Shown one piece after another: positions 7,757 through 15,871 of a stretch of DNA of 64,000 nucleotides. Below the pieces are notes generated by a model. That model had not been told where the DNA came from, did no database searches, and saw only the letters and a list, made by a program, of their open reading frames with translations. The DNA is from Streptomyces sp. NBC_01471 (GTDB lineage: Bacteria > Actinomycetota > Actinomycetes > Streptomycetales > Streptomycetaceae). The DNA lies in NCBI RefSeq assembly GCF_041438865.1, contig NZ_CP109450.1, forward strand, positions 5,644,501 to 5,708,500, in the 5' to 3' direction. Position 1 is the stretch's first letter. The number at the start of each line of letters is the position of its first letter. Made by a program: the position numbers and the translations under genes.

Positions 7757-7946
7757 GTATTCGATATTAACTCAGCGAACTATGCGCCTGAAATACCTGT
7801 TTGGTCTGTTATGTACCACGGAAGGTTGAGCGTCTGCCGTCGAGGCTGAGCCGATGCATGCACGGGCGAGTACAAGTCGGCTTTTCGGGGTGGCGCGGCA
7901 GGCGATGGGCAGAGGTGCGGTTTGCCGAGCGCCCGGTGGTGAGTGG

Positions 7947-9818
7947 TCAGCGTTTGATGCGTCCGCGGACGGCGAGGGCTGCGAGGGCGATGAGGGTGGG
8001 TTCCAGGAGCCGGGAGGCCATTTCGATGTAGGTGCCGGCGGTGGTCAGGTCCTGTCCGCTGGAGCGGAAAACCACGGAGTTGAGAGTGACGTTCAGGGCC
8101 TTCTCGAAACGTTCGCCGGTGACCCTGTTCCCGGTGGGGTTCTGCGGGGCGTCCCTGTCGATCTCGAAGGTGACTCTGCCCCCGCCGGGCCGCACCGTGC
8201 CGGTCGCTTGCTGCTTCGGTGACTGTTGAGGGAGTCCGAATCCCATCAGCAGCGTGATGGTGATGAGCATGGCGGCGGCGAGCCAGCCCAGGGCGCGGGA
8301 GGCACGCAGGCCGTAGCCGGACAGCAGCCAGTAGGCGTGGAGCAGGCCGCGCTCACCCCGCGGAATGTCGTCGGCATGACGGCGCATCTCCATTTCGCCG
8401 TAGTAGAAGTCCGCTGCCCCCGGCTCGTGCTTCCCGTCCTCGAAAGACTTGCGCAGGGCCCGGTAGACCGGCGCCAGCTGTAATGGCCCGACATGTGCGG
8501 AACCCTCCGCCGTGGTCCAGCCCTGGACCGCTGCCGGCTGGTTCGCGCGCCAGTGGTGTTCTTCGGCGAGGGTGCGGCGCCGGGCGAACCGGACGGGATG
8601 CCATCGCCGCCAGTGGGTGCCGGGCGGGACCTGGGCGAAGGAGCAGTTGCCCTCCAGCCGCAGCTGGTCCAGGTGCACGGTCCCGGTGAACAGGCACTGC
8701 GACAGGTCGACGTCGGCGAGGAGGAGATGGGCTGTGTCCACCCCTCTCAGTGAGGCCATCTGCACTGTGGCGTCGGCGGTGTCGGCGAGATCCCGTTCTG
8801 CCACCGGCTGCCCGTCGGGGAACTCGAACGGGTCGGCCTCCGAGGCGATCGTCAGAGGGTGTTCCAGGACCGCGTGGGCGAGGTCCACCGTCGCGTAACG
8901 CAGACGCAACTCTGCCGTCGACAGCCAGCGGGTTCGTCGGCACTCCAGGCGTTGCGTGGCGAGCGCGAGGGTCACCGGGCCGCCGAACACCGCCCTGGAC
9001 AACGTCACCTTCCCGGCGCACACCAATGGCCCGAGTCTGACCTCCCGCGCGAAACTCACCCCTTCGAACCAAGCGTCGCGCTCAAAGGCAGCCGCCCCGA
9101 ACCTGGCGTCGCCATGGAAAGTCGCCGCCCCGAACCAAGCACTTCTCTGGAACGTAGCCGCCCCGAACCAGGCGCCGTCATGGAAGGCCGCCGCCTCGAA
9201 CCAGGCGCCGCTCCGGAAGGTCGCCGCCCCGAACCTGGCGTCGCCATGGAAGGCCGCCGCCTCGAACCAGGCGGCGCTCTGGAAGGTCGCCGCCCCGAAC
9301 CCGGCGCGGCCCTGGAAAGCAGCCGACCCGAACCCGGCGTCGCTCTGGAAGGTCGCCGACTTGAACCAGGCCTCGCCCTGGAAGGTCGCCGACTTGAACC
9401 AGGCCTCGCCCTGGAAGGTCGCCAACGCGAACCAGGCATGACCCTGAAAGGTCGCCCCCTCGAACGCGGCGCGCCCCTGGAAGGTCGCCGCCTCGAACCC
9501 CGCGCGGCCCTCAAAGCTCGCCGCCTCGAACCCTGCGTCGCCGAGGCGGGGGTGTCCGGTGCCGGGGTCACGGAGGGCGGCCAGAAGGGCATCGAGAAGG
9601 AGTTCGGTGAAAGGGGTGCCGCGGTGATCGATGTCGGCGCCGGGGGCCAGGCCGGCCAGGTAGGCATCGCGGTCGACGTCGGCCAGATGCGCAAGGCATG
9701 CGGTGTGGCCGGGGACATGGACGCCGAGGCAGCCGACGGGGTCGGTGGCAGGGTCCGCCCCGTGTGCGCAGTACGGCCATGGAGGTGCCCCAGGTATGGC
9801 AGGTGTGGGTGTACTCAT
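7947..9818 (-). CDS. Pentapeptide-repeat membrane protein
   Basis: 623 residues, ATG at 9818. After a Cys/His-containing N-terminus (WPYCAHGADPATDPVGCLGVHV), residues of about 94-250 form some 30 pentapeptide-like units of the A(T/A)FxGxAxF type (for example EAATFQGRAAFEGATFQGHA). These stack as a right-handed quadrilateral beta helix. A less regular repeat region runs to about residue 400. The conserved FYYGEMEMRRHA and ERGLLHAYWLLSGYG motif precedes a membrane helix (WLAAAMLITITLLMGFGL, about 512-530), and a second hydrophobic segment closes the protein (LEPTLIALAALAV). This arrangement is known in actinobacterial pentapeptide membrane proteins of unknown function. The repeat DNA is itself nearly periodic. 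Confidence 0.85.
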   Translation of the reverse strand: MSTPTPAIPGAPPWPYCAHGADPATDPVGCLGVHVPGHTACLAHLADVDRDAYLAGLAPGADIDHRGTPFTELLLDALLAALRDPGTGHPRLGDAGFEAASFEGRAGFEAATFQGRAAFEGATFQGHAWFALATFQGEAWFKSATFQGEAWFKSATFQSDAGFGSAAFQGRAGFGAATFQSAAWFEAAAFHGDARFGAATFRSGAWFEAAAFHDGAWFGAATFQRSAWFGAATFHGDARFGAAAFERDAWFEGVSFAREVRLGPLVCAGKVTLSRAVFGGPVTLALATQRLECRRTRWLSTAELRLRYATVDLAHAVLEHPLTIASEADPFEFPDGQPVAERDLADTADATVQMASLRGVDTAHLLLADVDLSQCLFTGTVHLDQLRLEGNCSFAQVPPGTHWRRWHPVRFARRRTLAEEHHWRANQPAAVQGWTTAEGSAHVGPLQLAPVYRALRKSFEDGKHEPGAADFYYGEMEMRRHADDIPRGERGLLHAYWLLSGYGLRASRALGWLAAAMLITITLLMGFGLPQQSPKQQATGTVRPGGGRVTFEIDRDAPQNPTGNRVTGERFEKALNVTLNSVVFRSSGQDLTTAGTYIEMASRLLEPTLIALAALAVRGRIKR

Positions 9819-9985
9819 GGGCGTGGTGGCTCCATGGTGTGTCGGGCGCGGAGGGGGCGGCAGGGGAGGCCAGTGGCCGGGTCATCCTGCCGCCACATGG
9901 CCAATCCACTCAAGCCCTCGGTAATTTGCAGGGGGGACTGCCCTACGTTCGCGCGATCGGCGGGTTCCTGACCCGTCCGATCCTT

Positions 9986-10540
9986 TTAGGGAGCGATCCG
10001 GTGCAGGTAGTCGATTGCCACCGCGAGCCACGGGGCAGCTGGTCCGGCGAGAAACAACGGGGCGCACACGCTGTACGAGAGCACGACTTCGAGGCTGCCT
10101 GTGGTCACCCCAGTAAGCAGCGTGTGGTCGAACGGCAACCAGGTCTTCGGCGACCCTGCTGGCATGAGCCTCAGCCCAGTTGAGGTCAAAACGACACGAG
10201 CAGGAGTCTGGTCGCGCCAGCGCTCCGCAGCGGCAGCCGCTGCCTCTTCGCGCCGTCGTGCGTCGAGACGGCGATTAGGCACCCAGCGCCGCCCGAACGT
10301 CGGGTGGTTCTCGTAATACCCGGCGGGGGACGGAGGCAAGACGGTCTCGCTTCCGTAAAACCGGGCAGTTGAGCACAGCACATCGGCGTAGGCGCTCTCC
10401 CCATCGGCAAGGGGGAGGCCCGTCACCGGGACCGGCGCAAGGTTTCCGCCGCCCTGGAGGTGGAGCACGAGCGCGGACGCTGCCTGCTCTGCACCGTGCT
10501 GGGCGGCAATCGCCGTCCGGGTCTGTCGCCCTTGCCGCAT
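9986..10540 (-). CDS. Conserved hypothetical protein of mobile-element block
   Basis: 184 residues. The start is ATG at 10540, which has AGGAAGGA at proper distance; an ATG two codons upstream is too close to that site. The chain has MRQGRQTRTAIAAQHGAEQA at the N-terminus, a central RFYGSETVLPPSPAGYYENHPTF region (broken here) followed by a charged helix RRREEAAAAAAERWRD, and a hydrophobic C-terminus. Family not recognised. It is downstream of the DUF2637 gene in what looks like one minus-strand operon from an integrated element. Confidence 0.6.
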   Translation of the reverse strand: MRQGRQTRTAIAAQHGAEQAASALVLHLQGGGNLAPVPVTGLPLADGESAYADVLCSTARFYGSETVLPPSPAGYYENHPTFGRRWVPNRRLDARRREEAAAAAAERWRDQTPARVVLTSTGLRLMPAGSPKTWLPFDHTLLTGVTTGSLEVVLSYSVCAPLFLAGPAAPWLAVAIDYLHRIAP

Positions 10541-10622
10541 GGTCATTCCTTCCTCATCGAGCGTCTGCCTCTGGGCCGCTTCGGAGTGCACGTAGCGGCC
10601 CAGAGGCACTTAAGAGATGAGA

Positions 10623-11732
10623 TCACCAGAGGCGGCTGGAGGGGCCGGCGGGAGCCTTTTGGGCCGCCGCCTCCTCTTCCTCTTTGAGTCGGACGAGCAG
10701 GACCCCCAAACGGTCGTTGCCGATGGGCTGGCGAGCGCGAACGGCATTCTTCACGGCCTCCCGGCTGATCCGTCCGGCTCGTTCGGAGGCTGCGCGCGCG
10801 ATCGGCAGCAGCTGTTCCAGCCACTCTTCGTCGGCCTCCCGGTCCTGCTGGGAGTCAACGTCGTTCGGGACGGACGATTCCTTCCCGTCCGTGGGGTCGG
10901 GGACCGTCCCCGGATCTCTCCATCCGACGGCCGCGTGGGTCCCTGTTCCTTCGCGGCAGTCCGAGGGGCCGGGGGCCGGTCCGTCCGCCGGTTCCGTGTG
11001 CGCGGACGGACCGGCCATCGGTCCGTCCGGCGCAGCCGATTGAGTCCGGCTGGCCTTGAAGGTTCCGGGTTTCCGCAGGTCAACAAAGCCCCCGATAGGG
11101 GCATTGTCAGCGGACGGACCGGCCGCGATCACTTGCTCTCCGGCCTCCGTCGCGGAGCTGCACGAACCGCACATCGGCGCGACAGGTACGTTTCCGCTAT
11201 GCCCTGGAACGGGTCGGCGGACCGGTCCGGGACGGATGTCCTCACGGTCCCGGACCGAAAGCTCGGCACTCCGCGCCATCAGGATGTACAGGTGCACGGA
11301 GCCCGCCAGAGCCAGCGGTGCGAGCGTCGACAGGACCCCGACGACTCCGTCGGTGAGGTGCAGCGCGGACCGTCCCGCCTGCGGATCGTCGTTCAGCGTG
11401 ATGGCGTGCAGGGCGTTCGCCCCGAGGCTCGCGGTCGTGGCTGAGAGGAAGAGAAACCAGGCGTACAGCCGAGCACCGAAGGGCCTGTGACGAAGGAGCA
11501 CGATCGCTCGCACGCCGTACGCAATGAACCCGTCAACGAACACCGGAAAGAGGTAGGAGAGTGACTCCCGCGCGTGGATCGCGGTGGCGATCTGACGCAG
11601 TGCGTCATAGGAGAATGCAAAGCCGGCCGCACCGAGCAGAATGATCGCTGTGCGGTCCCAGGCAGTCATTCCACGAAGCCTGAATGCACTCTGTGTTTCC
11701 GTCGGCGCCGGGCCTATATCGGCACGAGACAT
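10623..11732 (-). CDS. DUF2637 membrane protein
   Basis: 369 residues from ATG at 11732, overlapping the preceding stop in TGATG. The N-terminal 150 residues hold four hydrophobic segments (AIILLGAAGFAFSYDAL; LFPVFVDGFIAYGVRAIVLL; LYAWFLFLSATTASLGANAL; GVLSTLAPLALAGSVHLYIL), with the FPVFVDG motif typical of DUF2637. A long Pro/Gly/Ser-rich region (about 185-300) follows, then a charged helix (EEWLEQLLPIARAASERAGR) near the C-terminus that resembles the small DNA-binding or partner domain often seen at the end of these proteins. DUF2637 proteins are common on Streptomyces plasmids, integrative elements and phages; the function is unknown, perhaps linked to replication or spread. Confidence 0.8.
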   Translation of the reverse strand: MSRADIGPAPTETQSAFRLRGMTAWDRTAIILLGAAGFAFSYDALRQIATAIHARESLSYLFPVFVDGFIAYGVRAIVLLRHRPFGARLYAWFLFLSATTASLGANALHAITLNDDPQAGRSALHLTDGVVGVLSTLAPLALAGSVHLYILMARSAELSVRDREDIRPGPVRRPVPGHSGNVPVAPMCGSCSSATEAGEQVIAAGPSADNAPIGGFVDLRKPGTFKASRTQSAAPDGPMAGPSAHTEPADGPAPGPSDCREGTGTHAAVGWRDPGTVPDPTDGKESSVPNDVDSQQDREADEEWLEQLLPIARAASERAGRISREAVKNAVRARQPIGNDRLGVLLVRLKEEEEAAAQKAPAGPSSRLW

Positions 11733-12151
11733 CAGAGAATGCCTCCGTCGCGCGGGTCGATGGACTGCCATGCCGGTGTCCGGGCAAGCATCTGGCCGAG
11801 CTGGTCCATAGACGTCACCTCGTGCACGTGCTGACTGGGGCAGGTCACGCACGACACCCGCAGCAGGATGCGTTCAGTCCCGCCTTGATCTGTGTAGAAA
11901 AGCTCCAAGTGCTGGCCCCCGACGGTATCGAGCGACGCGAACGCCTGGAGATGTTCCTCGAAGGGGAGCAGCCCCAAGATCTCCCAATCGAGCGTGGCCG
12001 CGTCGGCGCCCAGGAGATGGCGCGCGTACTTTGATGCCGCGGTGATGGACCTCGGCCCCCAGGTCCGGAAGGCGGTCTCCCGAGCGGCAGCGCGCCGCTC
12101 CTCAGCCACCATGAGGTGCTTGGCCGCAGCGATCATGATCGGGTGACTCAT
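11732..12151 (-). CDS. Conserved actinomycete hypothetical protein (DUF6195-like)
   Basis: 139 residues from ATG at 12151, overlapping the upstream gene by four bases (ATGA). It starts MSHPIMIAAAKHLMVAEERR, followed by AFRTWGPRSITAASKYARHL. The C-terminal half has two Cys in SCVTCPSQHVHEV, perhaps a metal site, and ends with a helix DQLGQMLARTPAW. From memory this resembles DUF6195 proteins of Streptomyces mobile elements; that assignment is tentative. Translationally coupled to DUF2637 downstream. Confidence 0.6.
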   Translation of the reverse strand: MSHPIMIAAAKHLMVAEERRAAARETAFRTWGPRSITAASKYARHLLGADAATLDWEILGLLPFEEHLQAFASLDTVGGQHLELFYTDQGGTERILLRVSCVTCPSQHVHEVTSMDQLGQMLARTPAWQSIDPRDGGIL

Positions 12152-12505
12152 CGGGGGCCTTTCAGGAAGTATTGGGTGCAGGTCGGGGTGTCTTCGCCCG
12201 ACTCGTTGGCGAGGTGAAGAAGAACGTCGGCGTGGCACGGCACGTCGAGAGGGCATGTGCACATCAGGTCGAAGCCGCATAGCGCGCGGGCGAACTGGTC
12301 GGAGTAGCAGCTGCCCACCGGGCCCCGAAGCGTGGCGACGAAAAGGTCTACTGCCTCTGCCGCGTCCATCGGTGTGCCGAGCGGGGTCGGACCGCGGTCT
12401 CCTGCCCTGAACAGATTCGTGTACCGGCTGCGGGGGGTCCCACATATACACAGGCTGTGACAAGACTGCGGCGTCCTGGGGCGCTCCTCGAAGACGGACG
12501 GGCAT
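12148..12505 (-). pseudogene. DUF4326-like gene with frameshifts in its 5' half
   Basis: The 3' part (ATG at 12369) reads MDAAEAVDLFVATLRGPVGS, FARALCGFDLMCTCPLDVPC and HADVLLHLANE, the C-terminal half of DUF4326. The conserved N-terminal half is spread over other frames: MPVRLRGAPQDAAVLSQPVY (frame starting at 12505), CVYVGPP, then RYTNLFRAG in the frame of the 3' part. At least two small indels separate them. Either the gene is broken or only the short C-terminal product is made. The Cys/His cluster (CTCPLDVPCHAD) is intact. It lies between the helicase-loader gene and the DUF6195-like gene, with overlaps on both sides. Confidence 0.55.
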
Positions 12506-13230
12506 CAGGCCGCCCTCCCGCTGCGCCGCCGGTCAGCACCGACCATCGGCACGAGGCCGGTCACCATCTCGGCAAGCCGACTGGCCACCCGAGCGCCTAC
12601 GAAGCCGCTCAGATCCGGCCCGTTCTCATTGCGGGCGGGAAGATTGGACGTGATGATCGTCGGCAGGCAGTGGTTGTACCTGTAATTGATCAGCCGATAC
12701 GTCACCTCCTCGGTCCACTCCGACGCCTTCGCCGTACCGAGATCATCGAGCAGCAGGTACTGCACCTCACTGAGCCGTCGCAACTCACGCTCCCCAGCAC
12801 CCATGACTTGCGAAGGCCGCAGGCTTCCGTACATGTCCGCCGAGTTCACGGCGATCAACTCGAATCGGTCCGGACCGCCGGCCGCGATCCTCCGCAGCGC
12901 CCCGTATCCCTGATGGGTCTTTCCCGTCCCCGTAAGGCCGGTGAGGAGTAGGGCCCCAGCGGACGCGTTGTCCGACAGGGCGTGGTCGGCCCAAGCCGCC
13001 ACCTCCGGAATCGTTGCCTCGGCGTCACGGAACCTCGGCGGGGTGGCCGTCTTCCAGCGGTTTAGGGCGTACTCGGCCCGTGCGCGGCGGTGCCACTCCT
13101 GGTCACCGGGATTCTCGCCCGCCGACTCGGCGTCTTGGTTTTCGGGCATGACCTGAATCCTTTTCGCAGCGAGTATCCGTTCCAGGGCGCCCATTGATCC
13201 GGCGCTGCCCGCGCGTTCTGGCTGTGCCAT
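12505..13230 (-). CDS. DnaC/IstB-like AAA+ ATPase, probable helicase loader
   Basis: 241 residues from ATG at 13230, 2 bp after the stop of the putative initiator gene. AAA+ features: Walker A GLTGTGKT (residues 98-105), Walker B YLLLDDLG (about 155), sensor-1-like TIITSNLP (about 190) and a terminal Arg-rich segment ARVASRLAEMV with a likely sensor-2/Arg finger. N-terminal 60 residues are charged and probably bind the helicase or the initiator. Family members load DnaB-type helicase at an origin (DnaC, phage P proteins) or assist IS21 transposition (IstB). No IS21 gene is near and the upstream gene is initiator-like, so helicase loading is preferred. Confidence 0.85.
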   Translation of the reverse strand: MAQPERAGSAGSMGALERILAAKRIQVMPENQDAESAGENPGDQEWHRRARAEYALNRWKTATPPRFRDAEATIPEVAAWADHALSDNASAGALLLTGLTGTGKTHQGYGALRRIAAGGPDRFELIAVNSADMYGSLRPSQVMGAGERELRRLSEVQYLLLDDLGTAKASEWTEEVTYRLINYRYNHCLPTIITSNLPARNENGPDLSGFVGARVASRLAEMVTGLVPMVGADRRRSGRAA

Positions 13231-13232
13231 GA

Positions 13233-14093
13233 TCAAAATCCGTTCTGGTAAGCACTGGGCTCGGCACTGATTTGAAATGGAACCCAACCCCCGGAATGCG
13301 GCCGCAGAGGAGCGACGTTGCCTGCTGATGCCGGGGTGTGCGATGGGAGGTCTGCCCAGATGCGGAGCAGGTAACGGGCCGACTGGGGCGGTCGGTCGAC
13401 ATTCCACCGACGCGCGACCATCTCGACCAGTCGTTCATGTCCCCAGCGAGCCGCAAGAACTGTTACCCGATCCCACTCCGATTCCGTAAGCCGCCAGCCG
13501 ACGAGCATCCCAGCATCGGTTATCGCTGTTACCAGCTCTCTAGCACCATTCGGAACCTTGACTGAATCCTGGCTGGCCGGATTGCTCTGTGGGCTCGACC
13601 CAAGCAAGCTAGCTTGCTTCTTGATGGTGGTAATACTCCCTTCGGGAGTATTACCACCACGCGTATGTGAGGAAGAAACTTCCGACTCGTTATGTAGAAA
13701 GTTCCTGCTTGTGGCTGCCGAAGGAGTCTTCCGAGAAGAGACTTCCTGGATGCTTATTCCATCTTCCGGAAATTCCCCAGGTGAAGTAGGAAGTTCTGCC
13801 CGCGAATCAGCGGAAGTTTCGGTGGTCCCCTCGAATAGGAGTATCGAGTAGCTGTTGGGGTTGGAAGCACCCCCACCGCGCTCATGGGTGAGTTCACCGA
13901 GCATCGCCAGCTCACCCAAGCACTTCGTTATCGAGCGGGCGGTAAGCCGCGTCAGGCGGGAAATCTCTTCCAGAGTCAGCGTGGCTTTCCCCATCTCATC
14001 GGCCTCACGGGCGAGCGCGAGCATGACGAGACGCGAGCCCCTACACGACTTGGAATCTGACCAGACCAGTTCGGTGGCTATGGCACTCATCAT
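13233..14093 (-). CDS. Winged-helix replication-initiator-like protein
   Basis: 286 residues from ATG at 14093 (overlapping the upstream stop). An N-terminal winged helix (about 20-90: SRLVMLALAREADEMGKATL, TLEEISRLTRLTARSITKCL, GELAMLGELTHERGG) resembles the helix-turn-helix of phage and plasmid initiators. A Ser/Thr-rich linker of about 95 residues follows (90-185) and then a C-terminal helical domain (LTESEWDRVTVLAARWGHER, QSARYLLRIWADLPSH). The order initiator then helicase loader, the two-domain layout, and the A+T-richer linker-coding DNA full of palindromes and short repeats recall lambda O/P, where the origin lies inside the initiator gene. Function is inferred. Confidence 0.7.
   Translation of the reverse strand: MMSAIATELVWSDSKSCRGSRLVMLALAREADEMGKATLTLEEISRLTRLTARSITKCLGELAMLGELTHERGGGASNPNSYSILLFEGTTETSADSRAELPTSPGEFPEDGISIQEVSSRKTPSAATSRNFLHNESEVSSSHTRGGNTPEGSITTIKKQASLLGSSPQSNPASQDSVKVPNGARELVTAITDAGMLVGWRLTESEWDRVTVLAARWGHERLVEMVARRWNVDRPPQSARYLLRIWADLPSHTPASAGNVAPLRPHSGGWVPFQISAEPSAYQNGF
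13602..13659. repeat. Two adjacent perfect palindromes within initiator gene (origin candidate)
   Basis: 13602-13619 is an 18-bp perfect palindrome (AAGCAAGCT/AGCTTGCTT). Five bases on, 13625-13640 (TGGTGGTAATACTCCC) and 13644-13659 (GGGAGTATTACCACCA) form a 16-bp perfect inverted repeat around TTC. Both lie in the linker-coding part of the initiator gene. Confidence 0.7.
13671..13820. repeat. Iteron-like GGAAGT/ACTTCC cluster
   Basis: Exact GGAAGT or ACTTCC occurs at 13678-13683, 13741-13746, 13789-13794 and 13812-13817, with near copies around 13671, 13700, 13728 and 13764. The stretch is visibly poorer in G+C than its surroundings. Together with the adjacent palindromes it is a candidate initiator-binding array. 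Some repetition could reflect Ser/Glu-rich coding. Confidence 0.4.
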
Positions 14094-14449
14094 TCTGTCC
14101 CGTCGGATATCGCTATACGTCGCGCGAGCGCAATACCAAAGGAGCGATCGTCCTCCGGTACGTACCCGTTCTGGTACGGTTCTGGTGTCAGGTACAGCGC
14201 TCCTGAAGGCAGATAGAAATCATGCGCACGGCGCCAGTCAGCGGCGGCGCCGAACTCCTGCCGGATCAGGCACGCCACTCTTCCCTCGACCTGGTGATCA
14301 ATGAGCATTTGGTAGAAGTCCGATTCGAAGAGGAGGGTAACGCCTTGACGCTTTGGGTAGACGCGAACCAAAACTGCCGTCGGGGCCATTTCCCGAATCG
14401 CGTCACTGATATTCATGCGTCGTGAAGCGCTGGAGGCGTTTGAAATCAT
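14090..14449 (-). CDS. Hypothetical protein upstream of initiator gene
   Basis: 119 residues, ATG at 14449; the stop overlaps the initiator start (ATGA). It reads MISNASSASRRMNISDAIRE, VLVRVYPKRQGVTLLFESDF, YQMLIDHQVEGRVACLIRQE, and a C-terminal FYLPSGALYLTPEPYQNGYV (broken by position). Family not recognised; the compact alpha/beta pattern and coupling to the initiator suggest a replication or regulatory accessory. Confidence 0.6.
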   Translation of the reverse strand: MISNASSASRRMNISDAIREMAPTAVLVRVYPKRQGVTLLFESDFYQMLIDHQVEGRVACLIRQEFGAAADWRRAHDFYLPSGALYLTPEPYQNGYVPEDDRSFGIALARRIAISDGTE

Positions 14450-14511
14450 TGGGGAAACTCCTGAAACGCAAGTACCGGCTTGCGGAAGAATTGTTTCCTC
14501 TTTGAGGTGCG

Positions 14512-15102
14512 TCAGGCAGTGTCAGCACTGTGAGTAGACGGCTGGGAAGCCGACGTCGGCCGATACTTCTGCCGGTGTCGCCTAGCGAGCTTCAAGACGT
14601 ATTCGTGTGTAACACCGAGCCCCCGCGCCACGGCGTCAGGATCCAGCGATGGGTCTGCCGCGAATCGAGCGATCACCGCGTCGCGCTCGTCCTTGCCGAG
14701 CGCCGCTGTAGAGCCATGCAAGGCCGCTTGGACGACCTCTTCGCTCACACGCTTTTGCCAGGCGGTACGCAACGCGGACCGCTCCGAGGCGAGGAGGCCA
14801 GCCCGTATCCCCCACTTGTCGTCGTCCCTGAGCGATTCGACCAGGCACCGGGCCGCCACGGCCAGCGGACATGATGCACAGAGATTCCTTGGCCGGTTTA
14901 GGGAGGCGCCCAGCTTTTGTTTCACGATCTCAGGATCTTCGTGCGGACCATCGCAAAGTGGTACGAAGATGTTTATGTCTTGGTTGGTGCACCTGGCCTC
15001 TTCTGCCCAGTGCTTCCCTGGGGCTTTCCTCGACTCCGCGATGAGAGGAGCCCAATCCCCTTGATAGGCAGCCTCGGTGAGGCTGGTTATACCAGTGCTC
15101 AT
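14512..15102 (-). CDS. WhiB-family (Wbl) iron-sulfur regulator with C-terminal extension
   Basis: 196 residues, ATG at 15102. Cys38, Cys75, Cys78 and Cys86 fit the four cluster ligands of Wbl proteins (context ARCTNQD and LCASCPLAVAARC), although the last spacing (seven residues) is longer than the usual five. WGIRAGLLASER corresponds to the G[VI]WGG turn. Residues from about 125 on are an extra helix-turn-helix-like tail (DPDAVARGLGVTHEYVLKLA, RRHRQKY), uncommon in short Wbl proteins but seen in element-borne ones. Likely binds DNA with a [4Fe-4S] cluster, perhaps with sigma factor, and controls the element or host genes. Confidence 0.8.
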   Translation of the reverse strand: MSTGITSLTEAAYQGDWAPLIAESRKAPGKHWAEEARCTNQDINIFVPLCDGPHEDPEIVKQKLGASLNRPRNLCASCPLAVAARCLVESLRDDDKWGIRAGLLASERSALRTAWQKRVSEEVVQAALHGSTAALGKDERDAVIARFAADPSLDPDAVARGLGVTHEYVLKLARRHRQKYRPTSASQPSTHSADTA

Positions 15103-15161
15103 TTCATCTCACGATGTTCACGGCGCTAAGCGCGGTTGCGCGCCTGAGCGCAAGAGGAAAG

Positions 15162-15542
15162 TCAGAAACGCTTGCGCGCGCGTTTGGAGGGCTGGAGTGG
15201 CATGACTGCCGACTCGTGGTCCTTGTCGTTCGCCACACCAGGATTCACAAAGTGCATGTCGGAAATCGCACGAAGATCTTCCTCTGCGAATTGCACGAAC
15301 TTTCCGAATTTCCGGTGAGGGAGCTTAGAGATTCGCTCACGCAGCCATTTTTCCGGAATGTTGAGACGCTCGGCCGCTTCGTCGTACCCGACGTGTAGAC
15401 GTGTATCGCGCGGTTCTGACGGGCGGGTGCTCAGCAGCGCATCGATGTCACTGACCCGCGCGAGCGCGCTCATCACGGCGGCGAGTCCCTGCAGTTCTGT
15501 GAGGCCGGGGGCGGTCGGGCTCGCTGGCGTCACGGCAGACAT
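15162..15542 (-). CDS. Small helix-turn-helix protein, excisionase-like
   Basis: 126 residues from ATG at 15542, overlapping the preceding stop (TGATG). The centre reads LHVGYDEAAERLNIPEKWLR, then ERISKLPHRKFGKFVQFAEE and DLRAI. This is the winged MerR/excisionase-type fold: helix-turn-helix on AAERLNIPEKWLRERI, then a wing with the HRKFGKFVQF strand pair. Such proteins act as recombination directionality factors or as regulators in integrative elements. No integrase gene is present in the window to pair with it. Confidence 0.65.
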   Translation of the reverse strand: MSAVTPASPTAPGLTELQGLAAVMSALARVSDIDALLSTRPSEPRDTRLHVGYDEAAERLNIPEKWLRERISKLPHRKFGKFVQFAEEDLRAISDMHFVNPGVANDKDHESAVMPLQPSKRARKRF

Positions 15543-15871
15543 CACGCTTCCAGCCCATGTGACCGGGCCGTATGCAACTCCGCGGTTCGCAGGTCGAACG
15601 CATGAACGTCTGTGGCTGCCCACCCGGCGTGAGGGAATGAACGGATGATCCACCGCGCGATGGTCAGGGCCTTGGCCCGGGGGACGCGAAGCTTACGGCC
15701 ACGCTCATTGAGGGCCGTAAGACCCAGGTGGGGCCAAAGGGTCCGCGGGCCTTGTAGGCGAACCTGGACTACAGCGACCCCGGGCAGCATGGACGTGAGC
15801 TGCGCGGCCAGCCGCTCAGGCGGCCCCGAAGCGATGTCTTGCTTCGGGTTGCAGTCCGCAATGGGGGACAT
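15542..15871 (-). CDS. Hypothetical protein heading minus-strand operon
   Basis: 109 residues from ATG at 15871 with GAGGAG upstream. Sequence includes PPERLAAQLTSMLPGVAVVQ, VRLQGPRTLWPHLGLTALNE and ALTIARWIIRSFPHAGW. No family recognised. As the first gene of the block running to 9986 and divergent from the XRE regulator at 16222, it is probably expressed from the intergenic region 15872-16221. Confidence 0.6.
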   Translation of the reverse strand: MSPIADCNPKQDIASGPPERLAAQLTSMLPGVAVVQVRLQGPRTLWPHLGLTALNERGRKLRVPRAKALTIARWIIRSFPHAGWAATDVHAFDLRTAELHTARSHGLEA

